A stretch of DNA of 64,000 nucleotides from Lithospermum erythrorhizon (Eukaryota > Streptophyta > Magnoliopsida > Boraginales > Boraginaceae): the NCBI GenBank assembly GCA_019722365.1, contig JADFUC010001380.1, positions 496,001 through 560,000 of the forward strand. The letters run 5' to 3'. The notes under the pieces were generated by a model. It had not been told where the DNA came from. It saw only the letters and a list, made by a program, of their open reading frames with translations, and ran no database searches. The position numbers and the translations under genes were made by a program. Positions 12,690 to 23,836 of this stretch are shown here, in pieces (positions within the stretch are counted from its first letter, which is position 1; each line of letters begins with the position of its first letter).

Positions 12690-15305
12690 CTAATGTCGTC
12701 CATTTGTCCTGTTCTTCTTATGGTTATATTGACCAGGTTTCATTAGATGGTTACCGCCAAACCCCTGCTTCGGAATATCATGCAACTCCATAACTTGAAT
12801 TGTCCGCTGCTTCTTGGCTGTTGATAGAGTTGTAAAAGATCAGTATATTATTATCGAAAGCTTTCCATTAATGCATAAAAATCTATATCCAAGATCCTTA
12901 TAAAATATTTATGACATATATCATATATGGAACCGCATGAGAAAAAATTATTACTGAGAAGGGATATAATGAACTGACCATTTTCAGCTTCTTGATATCG
13001 CTCGTGAAGCTTCCTTTTTGTAGCCTCAATTTTCACTTGAATTGAAGCCTTATCTGAAGACCGCACATTCTGTATCTACAAGTTGCATGGGCTATCAGAT
13101 AAAAATCAGAAGTGGCAATTTAAAGATCAAGGCTTTGTCCCGTGATACTCACCTCTTGCTCAGGGGTCAGTGGCTTTTTCCTTATTGCACCATTAGCAGA
13201 TTGTTGCTCTCTTTGCATCGGACTGACATTATCTTGAGGAGTTAATGGCTTCTTCTGAACTGCCCTTTCATCCCTTTTGAGTTGAGACTTCATCTCGTTA
13301 TTAACATTCTGTTCAGCCCTTGTTTTTGTCGGTCTCATACTGCCAGTTACTCCACATGAAGGCTTATTTGTCTTCACAACATCACCTTTTTTCTTCGAAA
13401 CGGTTTCTTTTCTCATGGTTTGTTGAACTTTCTTCTCCTGTGGAGCAAATAAATCGTTAGAAAGCTGCTGCGCCTGTTGATGCTTCTGTTTGGGAACACT
13501 CCCATCTTTAACTGGGGGCTTTCTGGTACTACCACGGTTGTTGTCGACATTCCCATTAGTCATAGGGTCTGGAAATATCCCCAACAAATACCACATACCA
13601 TAAGCACTAGGTAGTTCAGATATAGAACGATAGCAAGATATTACGAGAAAAGCATGAAGGCGTGAAAGTGAACTCACTTCCATCATTGTCCATGCCATCA
13701 AACTTTAGCATCAACATTGATTAACATACAGAAACAAAATCTTGTTAGCAAACATGTAAAGAGAAAGTTGCTAATATCAATATTATTTCAAAGAAGGCAG
13801 AATGGTCACATACCTCGGACAGCTCAACCGAATGAGCGTTAAAAGCTCCTTCATCAAGTGGTGGACAAGGCAGCCCTTCCTCAAAGTCAACAGTAGAAGT
13901 CTTCATTGACTCCGGTGAAGTATTTTCTGCACATAAAACATTTTATAAGTAATACATTTGATAACATCTAGCCTCCATTTAACAAATTTGTGATTGTACA
14001 CAATTACCTTCAATAGCATTCATCCATGAATCCAACAGGGAAATCCACCCTCTGCATTTAAACTTATGAATTCAGTACAGAAAATGGTAACAATAATCCA
14101 TATTTACGACATTTGACAACTAGAATATGTCGAGGCTGTGATTATAACTACTCCACATCATTAATACTTGGAAGCATCATTAAATCAGATAGTGATATAA
14201 ATTGTAGTTATACGAAGAGGTTACTTACTCTATTAAAGCACGTACAAGATCCCTGATCTGCTTTGATCCATGCTTTTTAAGACCGTTAACAGACTTCCCA
14301 ATTTCTGTCGCCTGAAGCATAAACAATAAACGTATTCATAAACATGAGAAAGTACATACAAATTTACTCCCCCACTAGACCAATAAGGAAAGAAAAATTA
14401 TACACAGTATAATATAGCATCCGAACCTTTAGAATCTCAACAGATAAATCCATCTGTTGAAGCCTCCTCAGTGATTCAAACAATGTAGAGTCAGACTGAC
14501 AACAAAGCAGCATCAATCAACGACAAATAGATTTTCGAATATCGAATAATCAAGCATGATAATCGAATATGATGTTAAATAAGTTTCTAAACTGATTAGG
14601 GATCAGAAGAAAAGATACAATTTATCACTTCTATTTGTCATCATAGTCAAAATATATTTCTAAAGCCAAATATAATCATCACAAAAAACCCAAACCACAA
14701 TTTTCATGTGTCATGACGAATGAATTGTTACAAAAAACTGAAAATTACAAATATTTAGACGAACATATAATTTTCGAAAAAATGTATAGTAAAATATTAT
14801 TTTTCAATAGTCGACATCTACTTTACAAAATATTAGGAGGGGACGTTGCCCCACTACGACTCGCCTCACATTATAACATAAACAAAAGATACTAGAACAT
14901 GCATAAGGTAATAACCTTAAAAGCAATAATTTTAATACAAAATCAATCTTAAACCAACAAAAAATAATTTACCTCCTCTCCATAACTATCAAGAATCTCC
15001 TTGATCCTAACCACCTCACCAATCAACTTAGACTCTTCTTCAATCTCATTATTCAATGCTTCATCTTCTTTATTACCAACATCATCATCATCACCAAAAC
15101 ATTTAATATTACTTTCTGTATTATCACAGCCCAAACACTTAGTCAAATTACAAGTAAACAATAACTCAGCAATATGATCTCTTCTCAACTTCAAATCATT
15201 TGGATAATCTAAAGCAGCAACTATTACTGCATTCTCAATTATATCACATATATTTAAATTTTGTCCACTAAAATACCCTCTCCAAAAGTCTGGACTTTTA
15301 GCCAT
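12690..15305 (-). CDS. MED26: Mediator subunit 26-like protein (TFIIS N-terminal domain)
   Basis: This is a probable subunit of the Mediator coactivator that links transcription factors to RNA polymerase II in the nucleus. Nine exons on the minus strand: 14973-15305, 14427-14495, 14229-14311, 14008-14051, 13814-13926, 13678-13702, 13153-13568, 12979-13069 and 12690-12817. Together they give 433 residues in frame. The N-terminus (FWRGYFSGQNLNICDIIENA) matches plant MED26 proteins. Residues of about 112-190 form the TFIIS N-terminal (LW) domain, with LRRLQQMDLSVEILK, GKSVNGLKKHGSKQIRDLVR and EGWISLLDSWM. The plant-specific LPCPPLDEGAF segment and a lysine-rich middle with two KKPLTP repeats follow. 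The C-terminus AKKQRTIQVMELHDIPKQ is also typical. The start is the first ATG of the open frame. The a/b/c paralogue cannot be decided. Confidence 0.9.
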
Positions 15306-18300
15306 ATTATTAAATTCACTTCAAATATTTAAAATCAATTCAAATCAATATTTAACCAATGCCCAGAAAGCAAAATCACGTATTTTTCACCTTCATGGTA
15401 CCAAAATTCCAATCTTTATTAATTTCCAAAAAAAAAATCTTTTAAGCAAACATCTTATGACCCTTTCGTATCCTTAAAATCATCGTTTCTTCAACTGTTT
15501 TTATAAACAATTAAACTGAAAAAGTTATACTCTAGACTAATCTTTTTCTATAAACAAAAAAAATATTATTAGCTGACTATTTGAGGTGATCAATATTGGT
15601 GAAGATGAATACAGACTATTTTGATGAAAACCAAAAAATAAAATAAAAAACTTGTTTTTACCAGTTTTATAATAAGAAAAAAACAAAATATGGGATTTGT
15701 TTCCTTTTTTATGATATTATTGAAATCATTTGGTTTTGGAGCAGAGGAAAAAAGGTAAGTTTTGTATTTATTTATTTGGTGAACACTCAAAAGAAATATG
15801 GGTGAAGATTGTTGAAAGAGAGGGAAAGATTTGGCGGCAAATAATTATGGAATAATATTTCCTCGGTCACTAAATGTTTGAGATAATTTACTCGTTTTGG
15901 AAATTTGAAGTAAATATGATTTTATCTTGAATTATTGTGAGGGGTGGGATAATTAATTCATTTTGAAAATCGTAAATACATTAGAAACTCTTTAAATTGA
16001 TCATTGATAGAATATAATTTTTTTAGATTTCAACATTAATTTCTTTAAATTAACATTCGTTAAATTAATAATTTTATAAATGAATAAATTTGATCGATTC
16101 TGACTGTATTAATTTGTAGAATTTTTACTGTATGGTGTTATTTTGAATTATTATGAGATTAAAAAAGGAGGGAAATTTGAATTGTCAAATTAATTGAGGT
16201 TTTGTTAAATTTTATAAATGAGACTAACAAATAGTAATAAGAGGTAATCATCCCATGCATTTTCCCTATATATATCCACAATTCATTGATGAGTCAATTC
16301 ATTCTCATGCGTGGATAAATTCGATTTTGGGTCATCCACTCATCCTTTTTTTTTATCTTGAAAAAAGTGCATTAATAATTGTTTATGTGATAGATTCAAT
16401 TTTATCGCGATGTTTTTTTTATAAAGAAGTATCAAATACATTCTTGTAATTGTAATTTTATGTTTCAATAATAAGTTATAAACAACATATTTCATGTGAT
16501 AACGAAAATAATCGAATGAGGTTTTCAAATTGACTCGTGATGAAATGAATACCTTTTAGAATAGTAAAAAAATGTAGGCAATGATTGAGCATAACATGGG
16601 ATTAAAGATTGAGGCTAATAGATTCTAAGTTGCATATCTCAATATTTAAGTATCAACTTTTTAAGAAGGAGATATATGAATTAACATTCTAATTATTTCC
16701 TGTACAAATATATGATGACACTTTTGAGTATAGGAAAGAATACTATTTATTTCATCATTCAATGTTAATGACTTTTGTTTGGTATTAATTAAAAATATTT
16801 GTCAAAGATGATAAATCAAATTTACTACATATGGTAACCGATGATAAATCTATGATGAATATCATGTCGAGGAGCCCAATTTAAGGATTTTCAAGATATT
16901 GATGAATATATCATGATCGAGTTTTATATTATAAAAGAACTATAGCTTAAATGATCAAGTTTATATCATTTTATATAGGAGGTTCGTGCTTGAATCCTCT
17001 TTGATGTTGTTTTCACTTTTAAATATCCATTTAAATTCTATATTAGTCATGATCATGATAATAATTTTTATAATTCAATTATTGATTATGACGTTTCATT
17101 CATTTGTTATTTTGTACTGATTTTTCATACTAAAATTAAAGTGTCATTATCATTTGTTGGGCATAAAATTAAAATTAATAATTATCAACTTACGTTTAGA
17201 AGGAGAGGATTACATTCTAAATTTTACATTTGATTTTGCAAAGGTAAAACTCTTGGTTGCATATATAATTCTATACGTGAATATCCTTTCATAATAGTTT
17301 TATTCTGAGGTGTTTAATGAGTTTTACGGCGTACACTTCATTATAGAAAAATGGGTAGGTATTTGGTTAGGAAATAATGCTTTCTTTGTTTTTGATAATG
17401 AAAGGGTTCAAATTAAAGGACTTTTGAGTAAGGTTGCTAGAGTTTGGTTAACAAGCGATTGAGGCTCACATCACAGTATTGATTTTGAATGAGCACGAAG
17501 TACATAGGGTTTGTGAATTCCTTGAGGGTGTTCCTTGATGTTACAAATTTGATTAGTTGGAGCAATTATCAAGCTGATAATCTATTTTTAATTAAGTTAA
17601 AATAGGATTAAGGAATTGATAAATATTCAGTTGGATAATGTACTACCAAACATATGCGAGAGTATGCATTTGTAAGAATGTCATTTTAGTATGACAAGTA
17701 TTGGGAAGAATGTGATTTGTTGCTTTCTTTGGCTGGTCCCCGGACCTAGGTATAGAAAGGTTATGATCAAGTTTGCTTATGAATCAATGTATCCCAAAGA
17801 TTATGAGGCTAGATTAGCTGTCTTTAGGTGTTTGTTGATCTTTATGATCAATATGCTGTAATATATGGTGATGATAAAGGCAAAAGCCTAAACCGTAATC
17901 GGATGCTGAAACAACCCCGTAACGTTCCCCAGTTAACAAAGAAGTATGATGAATACAAATTGGCGCAAATTGATGGGAAGGACAAAAGCGGACTGGGGAA
18001 TCCCTCTTTGTGAGGAAATTTTTCACAATAATAGCAGACAGCTTTGATGTGCTAGCGGTGGAAAGGGAATTAGGGGAGGTATAAAATATTGTCCAAGATG
18101 GCAATGGACATTTTATCCATTCCAATCATAACTGTGCATCAGAATCCACTTTTAGTGTTGGTGGTAAGGTGATTGATAAAAAGAGCCTCGATGAGAAGAA
18201 CCTGATTGAACTTTTCTTTGTGGTGGAGATTGGATCGAAATGAACATGGCATTAGATCTTCGAGAGAGGTATGACCATTTATTTTACCTGTTAGTTTTAT

Positions 18301-20164
18301 CCTTTTTACAATTATTATTTTGTTCAACAATTTTTTATAGTCAAATCATGATCCAATTGAATTGAAATATGAAAAAATTTCAAATGGAAAATCCCGAAGT
18401 CGATACCAATGTCCTTTGGTTAAATTTATTTTTAATTTGTTTTTTTAATTTGTTTTTAATTTTTTTAATCTGTTTACCATTTCTTTTACCTATTTTAATA
18501 TGTTTTTTTAATTTGGTTTTTGGTTTTTGTTGTTGTAGTTATTGCCTCTCATTACTCTACTCAATATGATGAGGCCCATGTTGCTACTCTATTCATGACC
18601 CATTTTGAACCGGCTGATAGTGTAACCATAAAGGAAGAAACAAGCGAGGGGAATAAAAGCATTGATTAACACGTATTAAATTTCTTTTGAGCAGCACTAC
18701 TGTTCCATTTAGGATTTTGATGTTTTTGTACTTTGTTGACATTGGACACGTAGACGTGGGACCCAGATTACGGTTTGTGGGGCTGTTAGGGTTTTTATCG
18801 GACGATGATGGAAATTTGTATTAATTTGTGTATCTTGTTATTGACAATTGATCCAGATATGTTATTAATGACTGCATGTTGTTTTGCGACCATGGCGTGC
18901 CGAGGCGATTGATAAAACAAGTATCTTGGCATAACAACATAGTGCTACTTGACCGTAGATGTCGGACTTTTGATTATTAAGAAATAACTTATATTACGAA
19001 CCTAATTTAGGACCTTTTTTAATATTGGATGTTAGGCCTTAATGACTATTTCATCATTTATCTTATTATGCATTTTTGGTACAATGTAGTATTTTTTTTT
19101 AAATTGTGTTTTGAATGAGAGCTTTTTGAGCAGTTCGAAAAAGAGAGCCAAGTCGAGGCAATTTTATCAATGACTTAGTCTGAGCCGGGCTATTCGAAAT
19201 TAATATTCGGTCAAATCGAGAACTCCGAGCAGATGTAGGTTGGCTGGTAAACCAATTCAAATCTTTTCAGTATTGATCATGTTACGTCGTTTACACCCTG
19301 ATGCATCGTAATACGTTAAACCCAACGGCTAAAGCTGACATAGAATGGAGCTATGTTGTTCGCGCTATTAAGAGACATTGGGGATATTAAGTAAACCACA
19401 TATAGAGGCACTTGCAAATTGCTTGTTCGACCAATTTCACGTTCAAATGCTTGAAAGTAGTGATCGATGGCTCCCGATAAGATGGGCATCCCAGCTTTTA
19501 AAGGTCTTAGGTTCGACTCTTTGTTGATAACATATTTTCTAATTATTTATAATACTTTCGATACTTAAATGATAAGTAATTTGCAAATAAAATATATACA
19601 ACCCACAAAAAGTCATATTTTTTTCTCATAATACTCAAATAAAGCATACAAAACCCCAAATAAAATGTAAACTTGTATTTTCAATGGGTGGAATACAATT
19701 TTATAAATAAAAATCCCCAAAAATTAATCTTTACTTCAAATAATACTCAAATAAAGTATATAAACCCACGAAAAATCATATTTTTCTTCACCTGATACTC
19801 AAAATAAATTATATAAAATCATACAAAAGTATATAAAACCCCACAAAATCATATTTTTCTTATTGGGGGTGGTGAGGGAGGGTGGGGGTGGCCAGGTAGG
19901 TAGGTTGAGGAGAAAATGGTGCTTAAGTTTAAATTTAATCCAAGTAGATTTTTTTTATTAAAGTTACAAAATATTCTTTAAAATTATAAATTTGATCCAA
20001 AAATACCTAAGTTTTTTTTCTCTATTAACATTTAAAGGCTGTTAATTTATTAATCATTTCTTTGATACATACTTACGAAACCATTTTACGCAGCGGTGCA
20101 AACACGGGCCAAAAGCGCAGCGTTCACCCAATTAATAAGCTCATTTCGGCAATTCCCTCTCCGG
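15306..20164. other. Gene-poor intergenic region
   Basis: I see no supportable gene. A low-complexity (T)nAATTTG stretch spans about 18420-18535. Degenerate repeats with TACTCAAATAAAG and ATCATATTTTTCTT words occur at 19570-19860. A frame at 17828-18013 looks weakly protein-like but could not be assigned. A tRNA-like internal promoter word, GGTTCGACTC, occurs near 19510. Confidence 0.5.
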
Positions 20165-20198
20165 ACACATACACACACACACATATATATATATATAT
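20165..20198. repeat. (CA)n(TA)n microsatellite
   Basis: An ACACATACACACACACAC stretch runs directly into a TATATATATATATA stretch. This is a compound dinucleotide microsatellite. Confidence 0.9.
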
Positions 20199-21609
20199 TG
20201 AGGCTCAAATGAATAGGAGACATTTCTCAATTACAGGAAGAAATAAAAAAATTTAATCTTGTTTAGATGGAGCATCCTTCAATTCAGTCTCTTACTAAAC
20301 TAAGTTACTTTTTCTACTGGTGTGCCTTATGTTATAATGATGGAAGCGAATTTATATCAAGCAGAGGCAGTTCACAATTCTTGATGAATTAAGTAAAGTA
20401 TTGAAAATAAAGAAATAATTTAACGTGATATCACTGTAATGTGTTAGGGGTAATCATGGTCATACTTAGATTTCAACATAATGGAGCAGTTAGGGGCTTG
20501 GTAGAGCAGCTACCGGATGTATGAATTCTTCTGTAGAGGCGAATAGAATCCGCAGCCTCTGTTATTCACATAATAGAATTCTGAGGCTAGCTATTAGATG
20601 TAATGACAATATCCTGTGCTGAAGATCACAAAATGGATGTCCTTTTCTGAAACTATCATCATGCGTGTCTGACTAGGCTTAAGATCTTGAAAATTAAATC
20701 CCCATGAAGATCCAAGAGACTCTTATGTCACATTGGTAGTGTTAAAGCTTTTAAATTTGAATAGTTGAGGTAATGCTAAGCGTATAGCAAAGCCGTAACT
20801 TTTGAAACAAATAATATCTAACAAACTAGGCCTCTATTTATAGGATCAAGGAAGGTTGTGTCTCTCCCAAAATTTCGATGTAATTATACATACTTCGATT
20901 CAGAGACATTCAGTGCGATACCTTACACCGAACTATTTTCTCTTACTGCAAAACATCTTGAATTGTACTAAAATTAGTAGGACCATAAAACAAAATACAG
21001 AACTTGCCTCACAATACATTATTTCCACATAATACATGATCCAAGCAAGAAATGTTGGAAAGTTCCCATATAGAAAACATAATAAAACAATGATACTCAC
21101 AGCAACAATAACCTTCGATTAGACAAAATTGACCATTAAAATAAGGTTGTATTTTACTCCCTTAATCCATAAAATAATCACATTTTCAAACATTGGGGGC
21201 TTGATTGAGACCCATAATTTCAATTTAAATCAAAATTACCATTACAATAATAAAATACATCACAAATACAATCCACTGATAACTTGTTCATCCGAAAATC
21301 TAAATTTTTTACCATAAAAATCTAAATTTTGACTAAGCATATTATATTCCAACAAGAAGCCTAAACATCTACTTGAACTCAAACAATGCAAACAACAATC
21401 TAAACCCATCAAAACAAAATCGATAATCACACAAACAATCAAACATAAAAATGTAGTCCGAATTCTATGTTACACATTGTGTGACAATCTATATTACATT
21501 CCGTTAAGATCATACCACATATTTTATCTTTTATATTTAAATTAATATAACAGACAATATGCATCTCACAATTTCAATATATAGAAATATAAAATGCAAA
21601 GTAGTATAC
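20199..21609. other. Region where the rest of the UBAC2-like gene would be expected
   Basis: This 1.4 kb lies downstream of the UBAC2-like exons on the minus strand. I looked for the remaining transmembrane and UBA-domain exons and saw none. The sequence is AT-rich with many stops in all frames. Confidence 0.45.
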
Positions 21610-21885
21610 CAGATAAGACCAAGCAAGCTTGTTAGAACGACCTTGGATCCCAAACAAGATGGTAAAAAGGGCACATGCAATAACAATTGTTCTTGTTACT
21701 GGTGCATTGTCTGCAATCAAAACATGTATGTCACATTTATACTATAAAATATCATGAAATTCTCAGAAATTTATGAATATGGTATTAAAATTAAGGTAAT
21801 TTTGTTACAAATGATGCTTACTGAAACCAGATGGGGCACCGTTCATCTTTGAAGTGGAACCAATGACCTCTCTTGCTGTCTCCAT
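21610..21885 (-). pseudogene. UBAC2-like (rhomboid-like, UBA-domain) gene, 5' part only
   Basis: Exon 1 (21822-21885) begins METAREVIGSTSKMNGAPSG; an internal ATG at MNGAPSG is the more family-like start. Exon 2 (21610-21710) joins in frame to give [20 protein letters not shown] and then [15 protein letters not shown]. This matches the N-terminus and first membrane segment of plant UBAC2-like proteins, ER-membrane rhomboid-like proteins with a C-terminal UBA domain. Family members have about 290 residues, and here only 55 codons are found. Both splice sites look good, so the fragment may be a recent truncation, or the remaining exons may be too distant or diverged for me to see. Confidence 0.6.
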
Positions 21886-22081
21886 CTATGCTTCTTTATT
21901 TTCCGTTGTTTGTTTTTTGAATTAAAATTATAATTAATATTTATTTATAAATTATAGAATTATAAAATTAAATAAGCGAATCTTTTAAAGTAATATTAAA
22001 TCGTAGAGTATATTAAAATCTTATAGCATCCCGGATATTTTACCATTGAAAATTACAATTCAGAATACAGATTAGGTAATA

Positions 22082-22506
22082 CTCCCTCCGTTCCTATATA
22101 TTTATCTTTATAGATTTAAATTTTTGTTACAATTTTCTTGTCTCCCAAGCATTCCAATGTATTTCTATCATAATTTTCCTCTTTTAACCCTACTAAATAT
22201 AATTACATTATCAATATCTCCAATTAATTTTCATGAAATGGAGATAGATATTAAATGTCATCAATTAAAAGCTAGACTTCTGTCTGCTACATTCTACATA
22301 TTACGTGTGAGACTATAAGTATATTGTAGAAAAAAAAAATAAAGGGATTCAATCAATATCATTAATGCAGTTGTTTTTGTATGTGATTCAATCAATATAA
22401 TTAATTCAATCATTTAATTCTTTACTCAAGGTCTTGTAGGTAAATTTGTATGATTTAACAATCTCACGTGTTTGGGTCTAGAAAGATAAGTATAGAAGCG
22501 GAAGAG
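22082..22506. mobile_element. Stowaway-type MITE (about 425 bp)
   Basis: The left end CTCCCTCCGTTCCTATATAT, continuing TTATCTTTATAG, pairs with the reverse complement of the right end, CTCTTCCGCTTCTATACTTA then TCTTTCTAG. TA dinucleotides flank both ends (22080-22081 and 22507-22508), the target preference of Tc1/mariner-type Stowaway elements. The length is at the upper end for the type, so an internal insertion is possible. Confidence 0.6.
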
Positions 22507-22590
22507 TATTAACAAGCTACCATTATCCATGTACGATCTAGGATTGGTTTTAATTAACTATGTAATATATCTATTACAGATAGTGTTGTA

Positions 22591-22835
22591 CTCCTCCGGT
22601 TTTTTTTAATTTGTCGTTTTTAGCGATTTTTCGCGTAAGATTAAGAAAAATAAATAGTCAAAAATATATTGAATATATAAATCTGATCATTTAAAAACTA
22701 TATATCATTGGTTGGTTGATAATTTCGCAGAAAAATAGTCAAAATGTAGGAATACGATTTTACATCTTTAGAATAATGAATATTTTTAAAACAAAAATTT
22801 TAGGCTAGAACGATAAATAAAAAAAACGGAGAGAG
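22591..22835. mobile_element. Stowaway-type MITE (about 245 bp)
   Basis: The terminal inverted repeats are about 30 bp: left CTCCTCCGGTTTTTTTTAAT then TTGTCGTTTTTAG, and right (reverse complement) CTCTCTCCGTTTTTTTTATT then TATCGTTCTAG. The flanking TA is duplicated at 22589-22590 and 22836-22837. Size, ends and target site all fit a non-autonomous Stowaway MITE. It sits 84 bp from another MITE, in the upstream region of the Nudix gene. Confidence 0.82.
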
Positions 22836-23836
22836 TAGTATTTTTGCATCTCTAATTAAAAATTTAGCAACCAAATTAATTAATCATAATAGATAACTTT
22901 TTTTCTCTTTTCTTAACTTTTTTATGTTTCTATGGATAATCCAATGTAGATGGACTAATAAGTTATAAGATTAGTTTAGGACTTGTTTGAACACATGCAA
23001 GTTAAAAACAAGTGTAAGAAAAATTACATAAAAATAAATCAAAATGCAAATTTTTAGTTATAAGATTAATTTTTAGGGTCTGTTGGATGAACAAAGGTGA
23101 TAACAGACTTAAAAAATAACGGTGAGGGCTTGAGTTAAGGTGAATCTAAGTGAATGTATTAAATGTTATTTCGATATTATTTGTCGAAGTAATTAATGTG
23201 AAATATAATTATAAATAACATTCGTCTACATTACACTCTAATTTAAATATTCCGTATTAACACGAAAATAGGACAAATCAAGATAAAAAATAGAGTCTCA
23301 ATCAGACCAACCTCAATATAATTATTTTTTCACCTAATCTTAACCAAACGTATTTTTCAATATTTATGTTTCACCTAAATCACCAAACTTATACTAGTAG
23401 AAAATAAATTTCCAAAATAAGATTTTGCAAACTTATTTATTACCAGACATATAACCTGTTATATATATATATGGGTCAAAATGTTGAATAATGATTATAC
23501 AAAAAAGTACAATTTTGATTGATTAGTTCTGACATGGTCATTGAAAATTCAATGATGTTTCGATCCACTTAGCTCACAAGTCTTCTCTATTTCTCCATTA
23601 TTTTCTGTCCCCATCGATTTTATTACAAACAAAACAAATCTCTTACATAACAATCTTAATCAAACCAAAGAAAATAAAGAATAAATTTTGGTGCCCATTT
23701 ATAGTTTTCTTTAATCCAATAGGAATATAGTTTGATATAATATGTGGGATCTTCAGCATCTTTGAAAAGATCCAATTTTTATATTAAATTTTTGGAATTT
23801 TTAATTTTTGTATAAAAATAGAATCTTTTTATATAA
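22836..23836. other. Upstream region of the Nudix gene
   Basis: AT-rich DNA of about 1 kb. It should include the promoter and 5' leader of the Nudix gene, but I cannot assign a TATA box with confidence. A (TA)5 stretch lies near 23460. Confidence 0.4.

Noticed and set aside
17814..18125. Overlapping frames on both strands that look protein-like, weakly like the Myb/SANT accessory protein of Harbinger elements.
   Set aside because: No motif beyond DLYDQYAVIYGDDKG supports it, frames break on both sides, and there is no transposase nearby.
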